This document shows, one piece after another, positions 23,796 to 35,081 of a stretch of 64,000 nt of DNA. The DNA is from Margaritispora aquatica (lineage: Eukaryota > Ascomycota > Leotiomycetes > Helotiales > Discinellaceae): contig VJWN01000031.1 in the NCBI GenBank assembly GCA_007644065.1, positions 62,001 to 126,000 on the forward strand, given 5' to 3'. A program made the translations under genes and the position numbers. The notes under the pieces are model-generated. The model saw only the letters and a list, made by a program, of their open reading frames with translations, was not told the origin of the DNA and searched no databases. Numbering within the stretch: the first letter of the stretch is position 1; each line of letters begins with the position of its first letter.

Positions 23796-25134
23796 GCAGT
23801 CATTATGGATGAAAATGGTATTGGATTCTTAGGCGTCTTGGAGTCGGTATTCAGGTGACGATGGGCCGGGGACGGCATAACGCATGGCATGAGCATGGAA
23901 CAGGCGTATTTGGTAGTATGATATCTATGACGTGAAGCGAAACGTAGATCGAGGGATCCTGAGCTCATACACTGCAAGAATTCATGAAGTTTTCAAATCC
24001 TCACTTAATGGGCATCCGAACCTTCGTATTTTACTGTCTTGATCTAAGAAACAGCTTCACCGACGACACGAGTTGCCTTCGTGATTAATCATTGATTTCG
24101 GAAATGAGTGATATTCCAATCCCAAAACTCAATTAGCTGTAAAAGACATTTGAACATAACCCTACTTATACGATACTGGTTCGAGGTATCCAGAAGTCAC
24201 CAAAATATTTCTGGCGCACCTTTTCCATAGCAAGCTCTCCACGCATTGGAGTGAGAGACCTCCCAGCCGCATCCACCCAAAATCAATTCTGCGAGTTACC
24301 CGACATAGCGTCGTGTATTCCCAAGAAGAATCCGGACACCAAACTTGGAGTCTCCCACTCCACGATCCCCGTAACCACGTCTCCATCAATGAGGATGATC
24401 AAACTTCTCGGATCCCCCCATCAAGCAACATACCTTCATAGATACTACGCATCTTAGCCCTTGCACTTGAGCGCTTCAGCACCACAAGGTAACTGCACAA
24501 CCATATCCCTCAACCGATACACCGCTTTTCCCCTCTCTCGACTCTGCGTCTCGATCAACCTACCCACCCATCCATCTATGTATCCACGGCCCAGTATCAT
24601 CCCGCGCAAACGTTACATGACGATATATGTCCATGCATTCATTGCTGTGGCGCATGGAAGTGTAGAGGGCTCTGGGGTCGGGTATACACATGTATAGCGA
24701 CGGTCGAGGTTGGAGTGTGAGTTGCCTTAGGGTATCATATTCTCGGAATTTTCGAAAATACTAACAATGATTACTTGGGTACACAAGTCGCCTACGCATC
24801 TTGATTACAAGCTCAATACTAAGCAGGAAACTATCTGGCATCTCTCACTTGCTAGTAGCTTAGTCTGGTCAACTTCAACTATTAAAAGAATAGCCTGAAT
24901 TATATTCCCTTATTCAAGTACCCCTTTCTATACATAACGCCTTGTTTAACAAAAGTCAGAGACCAATTGTGGCCAAACTTCTCCCCTCACTGGTAAACAA
25001 TACTAAAGAGATTGTTACGTAAAAAAAACGAAAGAAATCCATCACTGACCACACCCAAGTTTTCAGCCTTTTACAAGGCACAGAACCATCGACATAATCC
25101 CAAAAGTGAGATCCAAAGACTTCCGAGCAATCGT
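23796..25134. other. Intergenic region with a possible decayed gene
   Basis: Between SEC39-like and RTA1-like genes. The minus strand at about 24166..24640 holds broken coding-like fragments, listed as a pseudogene. The rest (24700-25130) is AT-rich with nothing recognisable. Confidence 0.5.
24166..24640 (-). pseudogene. Possible decayed protein-coding fragment (family uncertain)
   Basis: On the minus strand two stretches read like protein but sit in different frames. About 24470-24640 contains GRGYIDGWVGRLIETQSRER and then DMVVQLPCGAEALKCKG. About 24166-24410 contains IILIDGDVVTGIVEWETPS, GFFLGIHDAMSGN, then a TGA, then FWVDAAGRSLTPMRGELAME and FGDFWIPRTS before a stop. The frame shifts and internal stop argue for a relic. 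The GDVVTGIVEWETPS piece loosely recalls the beta strands of GNAT acetyltransferases, but that is a weak impression. It could also be chance. Confidence 0.28.
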
Positions 25135-26274
25135 TCACTTCTCCAACGCCACACCAGCATCGCTCACTCCCTCAACTCCAACCTCGGCGTCCACACCCTT
25201 ACTCACAATCTTCGATCTCTGGAAAATAGCACCAGGATGAAACACATTCAGCGCCAAGCAAGCAACCAGACTCATGATACCATCCAACACCACAAACGCA
25301 ACTTGGTCTTGCATGATCGGGCTTCTCCAACCTCCAGCCATCTCCGCAATTCGATAGATGCATCGAATGAGAATGGTGAAATAGGCAAAGATCACGGCCA
25401 TGATGGCCCGCTTGACTTTGGCATCAAGGAGGGAAGGTGAGTGAGATACGTCTTTTTTGTAGCGCATATAGAATTCTAAAGCGAGGCCGCCGAAAATTAG
25501 GAGTGTAAAGACTTGTGTTGCGATGCCGAGTTCCATAATTATGTTTGCCGTTTTGATTAGGCGGACACTAGTGGAGAGAGTTGATCCACCACTGTCAGGT
25601 AAGTCATTAGTCTTGATTCATCTCCTAGCGACAATTTAGGGACGAATGCAGTGTGTTACTCACGTTTGAATTATGATTGACGTGATATCACAAGCGATGA
25701 ATACCCGTGTATACCATCGAGGAGCAAATCGTGAGTATTTGGGCCCAATTATTATGACCCTAGCAGAGTTAGATTACTATTTTAATTGAGAAGGATTGGA
25801 CTAACAAGTGCTTCAAGGTCAAATACAGCCCAGCGGCCATGAAAGCAGGCGCAACAGTAAGACAAATAAGGTTTGTCGCCAATCTGTGCGGATTAGTTTG
25901 ATCCAATTGATCAGAAGGTGATGAGACATACGGGATACGCTTGAAGGGATCTTTATGCATCTGAATACGTCCGAGATATCCTGAGATATGTGAGCAGAAG
26001 CAATCAAAGAGACACAATCCCTCTCACCAGCTACTTCCATCAGAGTTCCAATTCCGAGCGCAGCTAGGAAACTCCAAGCCCGTCGCTTTGCTCCAAGGAA
26101 CACATGTCCTAGGAATGACACAACAAACAAAACGAAGAAGACAATGTTCAAAGGCTTGTTGGGTAGGTAGCCATACACTGATAACGAGACAGGACAAGTC
26201 TCAATAGTGCAGCCTCGACTTGGATGCGCGTCATCTCGCGAGGCAATGGCAAAAGTTTCGGTGAGGAACTCCAT
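25135..26274 (-). CDS. RTA1-like seven-transmembrane protein
   Basis: Five exons, 26028..26274, 25932..25980, 25806..25883, 25664..25759 and 25135..25591, give 308 aa; the introns are 47, 48, 46 and 72 nt. Seven hydrophobic helices are visible. After the acidic N-terminus (RDDAHPSRG) come YGYLPNKPLNIVFFVLFVV, then LMEVAGYLGRI, and PRWYTRVFIACDITSIIIQ, which are hallmark positions of the RTA1 family (PF04479). The usual AGGGIAS block reads TGGSTLSTSV here, a modest deviation. The tail after the last helix is short and acidic. RTA1/RSB1 relatives are plasma-membrane proteins linked to resistance to toxic lipids and aminocholesterol and to sphingoid-base export; substrate here is unknown. The neighbour 586 bp upstream in the same orientation is a Zn2Cys6 regulator. 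Confidence 0.85.
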
Positions 26275-26859
26275 ACTGATTTAGGATATAGGGAAGTGAT
26301 ATGAAGCAGCGAAGTTGAGTCGAGCAGAGAGAATATGTGATGAACTCCTCCTTGACAGGAGCTGAGGGGGAATATATAGTAGATCATAGTGCCCTGACTG
26401 CTGCGCCCTCGTATCGACTCCTGTAACAAAAATGTATTTGCTAATCATTGTCGTCTATATTTCTTCTCTATCCTCATGAGATCAAGGGTTAGATATTGAG
26501 AAGTGGATTATTTTATAGCACCGTATAGAGCCCTGTTATGATTGGATGATGAAGTGGAGATGAAACCGCATTTGTTCACTTAGCCGAATGCTTATGTTGC
26601 GATTCCAGAACAATGCTTATTCTGTCTCGAACCATCAGCGTCATGTTCCTCGAAGCTCTATCAGTTCATTCTCACCAGCCATCACTTATTTTGAACGATT
26701 GGCTATCTGGAGTTTGCGAAAAACCATCCGAAGTACTCCGAAGTATGGACCCGGGTCTCGCAGATGTCCTGCCTTTAGTGGATGAAACAGACAATCAGAA
26801 CGATTCTCTGTCTTCAAATCCAGTGCACTGCCTTCAGGTAATGGCTACAGCTTGCGTCA
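26275..26859. other. Intergenic region between RTA1-like and Zn2Cys6 genes
   Basis: Promoter of the RTA1-like gene and 3' flank of the regulator. Short frames antisense to the regulator run through here without independent support. Confidence 0.5.
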
Positions 26860-28327
26860 TCAGGGAATGGCACTTAAGTATTCGATACCGGAATTGCCAC
26901 TTGGGATGTTCACATCCTTCACCTCGACGTCATTGAGGATGAAGATGTCTCTAGCCCATCTCATCCTAGGTGTCCACTCGTCAGGCAAGTGCGCCATAAT
27001 GAATTGGAAATCCCGTTTTGCGGCCTGAATGAGATAGCGAGATCTCCGAGCCAGTGTCATCAAAGCCAAGTACGTCCCGATGATAGTCATTGCTCTGGGA
27101 TCCTTTCCCTCGAGCAGCTCGAGAAATCTTTCGGAGATACACATGGGGAATCCAAGTAGGCCATGTCGATCCGGTTGGCGTATAACGCATCGTATATATT
27201 GAACCGGTGCGCGGTAGGCAACTATTGTCTCAATATCGGTGTCGTTCTCATCCAAGTCTTCAAGTAGATAGTCAAAAAAACCTTTGGCTCCCAGATCAGG
27301 GTCAGCGCTAGCTGGAAGAGCCGATAGCATAGGCTTGACAGCAGGGCTGTTTTTGATCCAAGCCTGAACATTAGATGTTAGCATTTTACATGAATTAAAC
27401 CCCATTCTCAATATCCAACAAATTCGAGAGACGTGGATACAACACAGATATGCTTGGGATATTTGGTCCAATCACTTACCCAGCCTTCATTCCTGATTGC
27501 CTTGACGCCCTGGAACTGCTTCAGCCACGAGAGCAGCGGGATTTGACCGGATTCATTGACACCATTTAGCGTAAAATCTTCGTATTGTTGACTGGTGAAA
27601 GCGTGCATCGCGATCAGCAACGAGGCAACAAAAAGACCCTCTGCATTACTCTCATTGATGCCCGTTGAGATTTGCTTGGAGCATTCCTGTATCGACTGGA
27701 GAGCGTAAGTATGGGAGGCTTCTATCAGAGCTTGATCGTCGGGATTCGAGGTTCGGAGCCCAATTGCAGTGAGGCCCAATATAATGTCCATCAGGTAGAA
27801 ATGCCGCGGTTCAGCTGCCAACCGAAACATTTCGTCGATGCTGATCTGTACGTGGCGGCCATCTTGATAGGACTTTGGTGTAGGACCTCCCCCCGAGACA
27901 AATGTCTTTATCAGCCGTAATTCGAACAAGTGCTTCGATGTTCTCGAGTTTGGCCCTCGAGGATGTATTGCATTGGCTTCGTATGCGTGGTACAGGCCGG
28001 CATTCTCAGCTAAGTTTCGACCTCGATGTAATGCTGGTAATAGCATAGGTCCGACCTTCTCCGGTACTTTCGTTGGTAGGATGGGTGGTCCATTGGTGTG
28101 TCGAAGATGCCTGAAAGGTGAATAGTCGCATTCGATGCTTTTTCGAGAGCAGCGGGAACACTTGGGATGGTTCTCGTCACACTGCAGTTGTCAATTGTCA
28201 GTGTTATTATGTGGAATGCACAGGGTGTACAGTACATAGGTATTCGGCATTCACTTACCTTAACATGTGCCTTTTTACACTGCCAACAACCCCTCCGACT
28301 TTTACGATGTGTTTGTCGAGTCTGCAT
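26860..28327 (-). CDS. Zn2Cys6 (C6) fungal transcription factor
   Basis: Three exons, 28259..28327, 27480..28181 and 26860..27363, all phase 0, give 424 aa. The binuclear zinc cluster is split by intron 1 and reads C14-x2-C17-x6-C24-x6-C31-x2-C34-x6-C41 with the basic lead-in HRKSRRG, an exact Zn2Cys6 pattern. The remainder is helical, like the regulatory region of UPC2-type and other short C6 factors (DHHFYLMDIILGLTA-like stretch, then IMAHLPDEWTPRMRWA). It should bind DNA in the nucleus as an activator or repressor. The target is unknown, though position next to the RTA1-like and ferric reductase genes makes local control possible. The start ATG at 28327 is the first before the zinc cluster. 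A G-rich tract lies ~240 bp upstream. Confidence 0.85.
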
Positions 28328-29373
28328 TATGTGGCCGAGGTAGAGAACGAGTAATGGAAGAATTACTATTATTATATAGGAATGCTGGGTTGATCTGCGA
28401 ACTGCAAATGCCACTGCAAGTGAACCGATTTGATGTACTGTAGGATCTTAAGAACACCAAGTAAGATCTTACGAAAGGCATACTTGGTTGGTGGTACCGG
28501 TATTTTAGACGCAAGTGCAGGGTATTGACAATGGACCCTGACCTTTGGCGGGGGGAAGTCCCGGTAGGTGGGTGGGTGGTAGGTGGTGGGTGGTAGGTGG
28601 TGTGTGGGCGGCTGCTGCTGAACCGGAAACTACCCCTGAACAGGTTAGGTGAGAGATATACCAGTTCCATCATACTTCGTACTTCGGACTGGGACGAAAT
28701 ACCGTGCACCACGCACAAGCATCACGTACCGCGTGTAAGGCAGAAAGAAGAATGCTTATCATAAAGGCTAATTAATTAAATGTAAGATTTACTGCTCCGA
28801 GCCATTTTTCCCTGGATAGGAAAATCTATATATTTTGGTTTTATCCATCCAACGTCAAGCTTGTTGAGAAGTACTATAGTCAAACTCTAAATGAGTATCC
28901 TTTCCTCTGATTTCATCCAATTGATCTTTGAGGATTCAATTTCTTGAATTCTAGACTGAGATACATCTTATGTTTCTGCTGGCTTTTCCCGTCTGGTTGA
29001 TACAGTCTCACTTCAGCCTTTCGAGTTTCCCTTACGTACCGAGATGATACTATGCTTCATCCAAACCTTATCTCGTCTATGGGATGAAAATGCTTTTTAT
29101 CGATGTGTCTTATTGGACGAACGCTTGAGTGATTCGCCACATCATGCAGCCCAACTGTTTTATTGCGTTTCAACGTTGTCTAACTTAACGTTGCGTTGGC
29201 TGTATTGTCTCGCTTAAGCATTGCAAGTGAGTTCGGAGAATCTGATGCATGCGTGTATAATTATTCCGATGTGAGTTCATATGGTACATTATTAAAGACG
29301 ACTGATAGGTTCTCATTCAACACTAAGTATCAAATTCAATACCACAACTGCTTACATGGCTCAGGCCCGCGAT
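28328..29373. other. Intergenic region upstream of the Zn2Cys6 gene
   Basis: It holds a G-rich tract at 28545..28611 and an AT-rich segment 28750-29200. No gene is seen. Confidence 0.5.
28563..28611 (+). repeat. G-rich GGTAGG/GGTGGG tract
   Basis: About 49 bases are composed almost only of G and T, with repeated GGTAGGTGGGTGGGTGGTAG units, preceded by a run of six G at 28550..28555. It has at least four GG/GGG blocks in short spacing, so a G-quadruplex on the plus strand is possible. It lies upstream of the Zn2Cys6 start at 28327. Confidence 0.7.
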
Positions 29374-31046
29374 TCAAATCTCAAACACTTCTTCCTCCAC
29401 TAAGAATACACCTTCCTTTCCACTTGCTTTCGCTGCCGCTTTCCTCGTTGAATCAATCAACTTCCTTGGTCCACACACATTGACCGCAGCGTCTAACCCT
29501 GCTCGAATCTCTTTGATAGCCTCGAAGTACTTGTTCATATCAGGTCTACCACTCATAACCTCACCAGGACCGCGATATGCATATGGGTCCTGTCCAGCAT
29601 ATGACACTTTCGTGTCAGTCGATGCGATCTCCATGATTTCTGTGCCGGTGACATGAATGCGAACATCAAAGGTCACTCGTGAATCAAGACTCGCTACAAG
29701 AGTCGCAAGGTGCTTCAACTCTTCTTCAAACCACGATGCATGACGAGCATCTTTGATAATCCAGAGGAGATGAATATGCCATGATAAACCTCCATCTGCG
29801 GGCTTCGTGAGAGCAGCCTGGTTGATGATGTGTGATGCGATGCTGATGCCAGGCGTGATTCCAATCCCACCTGCGACCAGTACAGTCACTGGATGAATGC
29901 CCCACTGGATGCGTCCAACACCATATGGACCATCGACTCGTATCTTCAGCGCAACCGGTTTCTCCATCTCCTGATTTCCCATTTCCTGTGACGCAGGTAC
30001 ATTCCCATCCTCCAACTTCTGGACACGCTTGGTGTAGCCACCCAGTCCTCTAACAGCAAACACAGCAACCTCACCTGGCGCACTAGCGATCGAGAAAGGA
30101 TGCCAGTTCAGTCTACTAACGCCTGGGACCTGGATCCAAGCCATCTGACCAGGCTTCTTCGCCTGAACCCCACTGACCACGAACTTAATGACACCACCTT
30201 CGTAACGCTTCATTTCCGTGACCTTCACTTTACGAAAGTTATTCGCAAAACGCATCACACGATCAATGGCCCAAAGCCCAAGACCAGGAAGCAAGAACTC
30301 CGGACCCTTGGTAGCGTGGATTAAAGCTCCCACGACAAAGACCAAAAACAGGAAGTGAGAATAGTAGAAGCTCTCAAACCATCTTCTTCGCACGTAGCTA
30401 ATGGAGGTCAGGAACATGAGGGCTAGAGCCGCCCATGCCATGGCTCCGACCTGTATTCTGTGGCTGGCAAATGCATCTGCCAATTGCTCGGTGACGATAT
30501 CGTGTCGAGTGTTGAGCGCAAAATGTATGGTTGCGTGAATCACCGTTGCGCGCCCGATCCAGCGATGATATGCGACGAGCACTGGAGATGGGATGCGCAG
30601 TGCGGTGAGGAGGAGATTGTTGCGTGCTGCTGTTAGTAGAGCGAGGCCTCCATTGGCAATTGTGAGCCAGCCGTATAGCTTGTAATCAGTTGAGAACTCG
30701 TTGCTGTTCCAGCCCCAGAGGATATTGAGGAGTAAGAAGACGGCTATCCGAAGGATATCAGGGATATTGTGTTGAGTGATGAATGGAATGAAGGAGGGAA
30801 GGTTGAGGAGCTTATGGATTGTCGTGTAGATTTGTGAGTGTTTGGTTGATGATTTCACGCAAGGACGACCTGGTTGATAGTGAGCAACAGTCAAGTGATG
30901 AAGGTTTTCAGGAAGTAAGTACCTCGATTTCGTAAAATCAGCACATAACTTGGAAGTCGAATCGCTGATTCGAAAACTAGCATGCCGACAACGCAAGCGA
31001 AATAAGCTCTCGCTGCTGTGTATTGGTCTTCAATAATTGCCTGCAT
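29374..31046 (-). CDS. Ferric reductase / NADPH oxidase-like transmembrane flavocytochrome
   Basis: Two exons, 30923..31046 and 29374..30869 (53-nt intron, donor GTACTT), give 539 aa. An N-terminal helix is followed by a ferric-reductase-like membrane domain with haem-ligand candidates in YHRWIGRATVIHATIHF and YYSHFLFLVFVVGALIHA. The FAD-binding motif WHPFSIAS, the NADPH-binding GPYG, GGIGITPGISI and the C-terminal VNVCGPRKL are all present. Such proteins move electrons from cytosolic NADPH across the membrane to reduce Fe3+ or Cu2+. The length is a little short for FRE proteins because no long extracellular N-terminal domain is present, as in some fungal members. The start was chosen at 31046, the first ATG that reads through the first helix (QYTAARAYFACVVGMLVFES). 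It is divergent from a DM13 protein; an iron-type GATA site lies between. Confidence 0.88.
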
Positions 31047-31839
31047 TTCGTGAATTGGATTCTATGATGATGTTCGGCGTCGATGATCATGAATGAAGTC
31101 TTGATTTTGTATTATATATTCCAGCTCTATGTATTATTTGAAAAATATAGCATCCAGTATCGGTAATAGAAATAAGATTCCATTGCATCTTACTTCCTGG
31201 GCTGTGTGAGACATCTGTCATGGATTCCTCTTGCTAGGTTGCTGATCGCATCTGGCTTTTGTTTCTTGGCAGCTCCCTGGGCGGCTGCGACATTAAGGCA
31301 AGCTTAGAATCATCTCAATGCTGTAAATTGTGCTGCGGCAGGATTTTACCAAAATACAAATACCGACTACGGGATGTTTTGATTTCTACTGGTGTTCGTG
31401 GTTGGTGAAATCGAGGTCTTGGCATCCCTTGTGATGTGGAATCACTCGCTTAGCTGTCTCACTTGGATGTGGAATCATTTTCCAACCCCGCGTTTGGTGG
31501 CTTACGATCGTGTGGAATCTTTGTCTCGCTGGATTCCACCCAATTATCAGATCGCATAGGATATGCAAAGCAGTTGGAATCATCGTTCATGTCTGAACCC
31601 AGCCAAGGATGGCTTCCAAATTTCATGTTTCAATAGTCAGCCGTCAGAAATGTATTATTGTGGTTTGTGTATCTAAGCTCTCGGGACGTATATATTAGTC
31701 CTGGAAATGTCTGTAAGTACTTCATCTCATCAACTCAGTCACCTTTCCCTCATACACAGAACAAACTTCTACATTTCTTCCTCTCTTCAAGAACACTAAA
31801 CTCCTCAATAAAACCCCAATCACAATCCAACATCCCAAC
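31047..31839. other. Shared upstream region of ferric reductase and DM13 genes
   Basis: 793 bp between two divergent starts. It contains one exact ATCTGATAA at 31544..31552 and five TGGAATC/GATTCCA repeats between 31430 and 31590. No gene is seen. Confidence 0.6.
31544..31552 (-). promoter_or_regulatory. Candidate iron-responsive GATA site ATCTGATAA
   Basis: The minus strand reads ATCTGATAA, which fits ATCWGATAA, the consensus reported for fungal iron-regulatory GATA factors (SreA/Sre1/Urbs1 type). It is about 500 bp upstream of the ferric reductase start and about 290 bp upstream of the DM13 gene start. A nine-base match can occur by chance, so the genomic context is the main support. Confidence 0.45.
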
Positions 31840-32397
31840 ATGTTCAAATCAACCCTCTCACTCTTCGCCATGGCACTCATGGCCACTATCTCGCAAGCCG
31901 CTTCAGTAGGAGGTACCGGCGTCCTCTCCTCACTTGACGGCGGCCTGGGCGGAACCGTCACCGTCACCGACAACAATACACTCACCATCACGAGCTATAA
32001 GCTCAAGGACGCCAGCGCTCCAGCTCTCTACTGGTGGGGCACCACGGACGGGATCATCAAGGATGGTTTCCGCATCTCCAACACCCAGGTCAAAACGGCT
32101 GCTACCTCTGATACTTTGGTCATCAAGTTGGATGCCGGAAAGACTATCGCGGATTTTGATACCGTGGGCCTTTGGTGCGAGCGATTGAATGCCAATTTTG
32201 GGCAGGCGACTTTGAAGGCTGGAGTTGCAACGGCTAGTGCAGCTTCGACTACTATGAGTAGTGTGGCTATGAGTGCTACGAGTGCGGCTGCGGCTGCGAC
32301 TACAACTGCAAAGTCTGGTGGAAATGCTATGGGAGTGTCTGGACTTTGGGTTGGCGCTTTCGTTGCTGCTTCTGCTTTTGCAGTGCTTATGGGCTGA
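31840..32397 (+). CDS. Secreted DM13-domain protein, probably GPI-anchored
   Basis: Single exon, 185 aa. A signal peptide (residues 1-20, ending ISQAA) is followed by a DM13-like domain of ~105 residues: GGTVTVTDNNTLTITSYKL, APALYWWGTTDG, RISNTQVKTAA, and a single Cys in VGLWCERLNANFG. DM13 domains are proposed to be redox-active through this cysteine. A Ser/Thr/Ala-rich stalk follows, ending in a hydrophobic tail after SGGNAMG, which fits a GPI-attachment signal. It is probably a cell-surface protein. It is divergent from the ferric reductase, which suggests, but does not prove, a shared surface redox role. Confidence 0.82.
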   Translation: MFKSTLSLFAMALMATISQAASVGGTGVLSSLDGGLGGTVTVTDNNTLTITSYKLKDASAPALYWWGTTDGIIKDGFRISNTQVKTAATSDTLVIKLDAGKTIADFDTVGLWCERLNANFGQATLKAGVATASAASTTMSSVAMSATSAAAAATTTAKSGGNAMGVSGLWVGAFVAASAFAVLMG

Positions 32398-32761
32398 GAT
32401 AATCGGACTGTTGTGAAGGAGCTAAGTAAGGTTGTGTGGATGTGAAGGAAGACTTGTTCGAAGCGATTAGTCTGATCTGGAGTCTATTTGTTTCATTATC
32501 TGTGTATCCTTCAAGAGGTTGACCATGACCATGTTGCGGCATTGAAAGTATAATTTAAGTGGGGGGGGGATCTAGAAGTCAATCATACATTTTTCACCAT
32601 TAAAGCTTGTACTTCTCCCATCTAGATGTATATGTGCACCAAAAACCAGAAATTTCACAAGGAAAAACGTACATGTAAGTGTTCGAAGGAAGCAGACTAA
32701 TAGATACGAAGTCTAAATGAATAGATAATGTGGCTCTGAATCGTGCTACCTCATTCTCGAC
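32398..32761. other. Short convergent intergenic region
   Basis: 3' flanks of the DM13 and P450 genes. It contains a G9 run near 32562..32570 and nothing else recognisable. Confidence 0.5.
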
Positions 32762-34569
32762 TCACAAACTAATGATATCATCCCTAACTCTATCGAAGAC
32801 GACTTCACAATTCGGTATACCAGCCGTTATATGGTCCCTCGTGTCGGAGAAGAATTTTCGTTCGTCAAACTTCTCATCAACAATCTTGACCTTGTAATTC
32901 GCTATTGTTCGAGCAATAACAGAGCGAATCTCCATCAAAGCAAGGCCTTTTCCTACACAATTATATCGCCCTGATATATTAGCGAAGTTAGATGTCCAAG
33001 ATCAACACACGTACCAGTTGAGAAGGGTATAAAGGCAGTTTTGTTCAAGACCAATTCTGGTTTTGTGGTCCAACGTTCTGGTATGAACTCATTTGGCCGC
33101 ACAAAATAACGAGGATCTGTTTCAAGTTAGTTCTGATAAAGGCAGAACGCAAGGGTACAGTACCGTGATGTACCTGCCAGGTTGCAATAGATACAACTGT
33201 ATCTCCAGGTATGAAAATCTTTCCAATCTCCATTCCTTCAAGAGGTGTAACTCTTTGAGATCCGAATAGAATTGGTGGAAACAGCCTTAAAGCTTCGTTG
33301 ATAATGCCATCGAGAAGAAGTTGAGGTGCTGCACTGGTATATTGCCGAGTCTCAAAGGTCGTTGTGACCTCGTTTCGTAGCCGCGTTTGGTAATCTTGGT
33401 GACAAGATAGCAGGATAAATATTGCTGTTAATGCAGTGGAGGTTGTGTCGCTAGGTAACTGAAGTCAGATAGTGGTATCGAGGGAGAGCCATGACTTACC
33501 TGCCAGCACCAATGATCAGTCGAGATGAGGAATTGAGTAGCGTCCTACCTGCTGGCGAGTCTTCTCCTGCTGCCATAAGGTGGCCCATGATATCTGGTTC
33601 GGGATTTTTGACCTGCAGCCTTTTCTCGACTTGATCTGCAGACCATTTATTGAACTTCATTAATGGTCCCGCGAAAGAAAAGGTGTTCACGATGTTTAAA
33701 ACCCAGGGTACATGTGCCAGAAGTCCAATAGCAAGAATGCCTTCTTGGATATTCTTCACAACATCTGCCGACTCCAATGATTGCTCACCCTCTAAGAAAT
33801 GAGCCGAGTCGCCAAAGGCCAATGAAGAAGTCACGTCGTAGCTGTAGTGCACACAGAGATCGTTGATAATCATGCCCTTGCCGACATTTCGCTCAATAAC
33901 TTGAAGCAAAGTATATGTGAAGGCTTCTATGGAGGGTCCATAGTCTGGAAGAATCGATTTGAAGGCTCTATCCCAGACCTTACGCTCCTGTTTGTGAAAC
34001 GACTTGTCACGGCACGCATGCAAAGAATCCTCCAATCCATCGTAGAATGGCCCTTTGATGAGCTTGGAGCTCGGTCCTAGTAAGCTCATGATAGCTTCTG
34101 CATCAAACATCACAATCTCCCTTGGACCTGATATCCATCAGCTTGATATTTGATTTGGGAGGAAGTGAGCCGCACCCGTTCGTACATAGTCTCCGTATTT
34201 CATATGGAGCTTGTCCAATACTGTATACCATCTGATATTTGACTGTGCAACTTTCCACAACGTCCAGAATTTCGACAACTTGGCCCCAAATGGACCTGGA
34301 AAACTGTTGAGAGGATGCAGGAAAGCACGATATGTAAACACATTGATGGTCAAATAAGTGAGAACTCGAGCAATGGTTAGCCATGCGCTCATCATTGAGT
34401 TCCAAACTCCACGCCCTTGCTCTCCGTTGGCTTGCCGAATTATGCTCAACATGCAGCAGGCGAAGAAAGTTGTGAGTATGAATATTGGACGAGTGTCGAG
34501 TTCAACTCTCATTAGCAACTGATGAAAACATGTTGCCACAAGCAACTCGGACAATCGAAATGATGCCAT
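32762..34569 (-). CDS. Cytochrome P450 monooxygenase
   Basis: Five exons, 34176..34569, 33500..34127, 33164..33450, 33015..33116 and 32762..32970, give 539 aa. The N-terminus has two or three hydrophobic segments that would anchor it in the ER, then the proline hinge FPGPFGAKLSKFW. Canonical P450 marks follow: I-helix AGSDTTST (split by an intron), ExxR in NEALRLFPP, PERW, and the haem loop FSTGRYNCVGKG with its Cys ligand. Overall it resembles the fungal tryprostatin B 6-hydroxylase-like group (YGDYVRTGPREIVMFD, KGPFYDGL). The substrate is unknown. The frame is open upstream of 34569 but lacks an ATG, so this start is chosen. A glutathione S-transferase follows upstream on the same strand. 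Confidence 0.88.
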
Positions 34570-35081
34570 TTTTGGTTGTACTGCCTGTTGCGTTGGTATG
34601 GATGAAGACAACCAAAGTATAGTTGTAAAAGGGTAGTTTGTCACACAGGTCTAGAGACAATTCGCAGGGCAGTGGTGTAGACTCGTCAATTGTGTGGACT
34701 GTATGTAGGTAACTCTGGAATCTATAGCTCCGCTTACTGGGCATATATAACCTTGAAAAGGGAGACTTACAATCAGTTTATGGGGTGCAGACCTATGCAT
34801 ATGCCCCGTGCCTTAATATGCAGTACAGGGACGAAGACGACGAATTGATTGGATGGGTAATGACCGAAGATGGATGCAGCCTGCATTGCAGAAATGCAGA
34901 TTATTCATGAATATTTTCTCTTAATCGAATCATATTTGAAGCCTTTAGGTCCTTATCAATTTCTATGATGAGTAATGGCCCTTAAGTGACAAGTATACCA
35001 ACGCAAAATCACCATCTCTTGAGATATCACACAACATCCAGGAGATGGGGCGCAAATCCAACTTAGGTATCGTGCGCACCC
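34570..35081. other. Intergenic region between P450 and GST
   Basis: Promoter of the P450 and 3' flank of the GST gene on the same strand. No motif is recognised. Confidence 0.5.
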
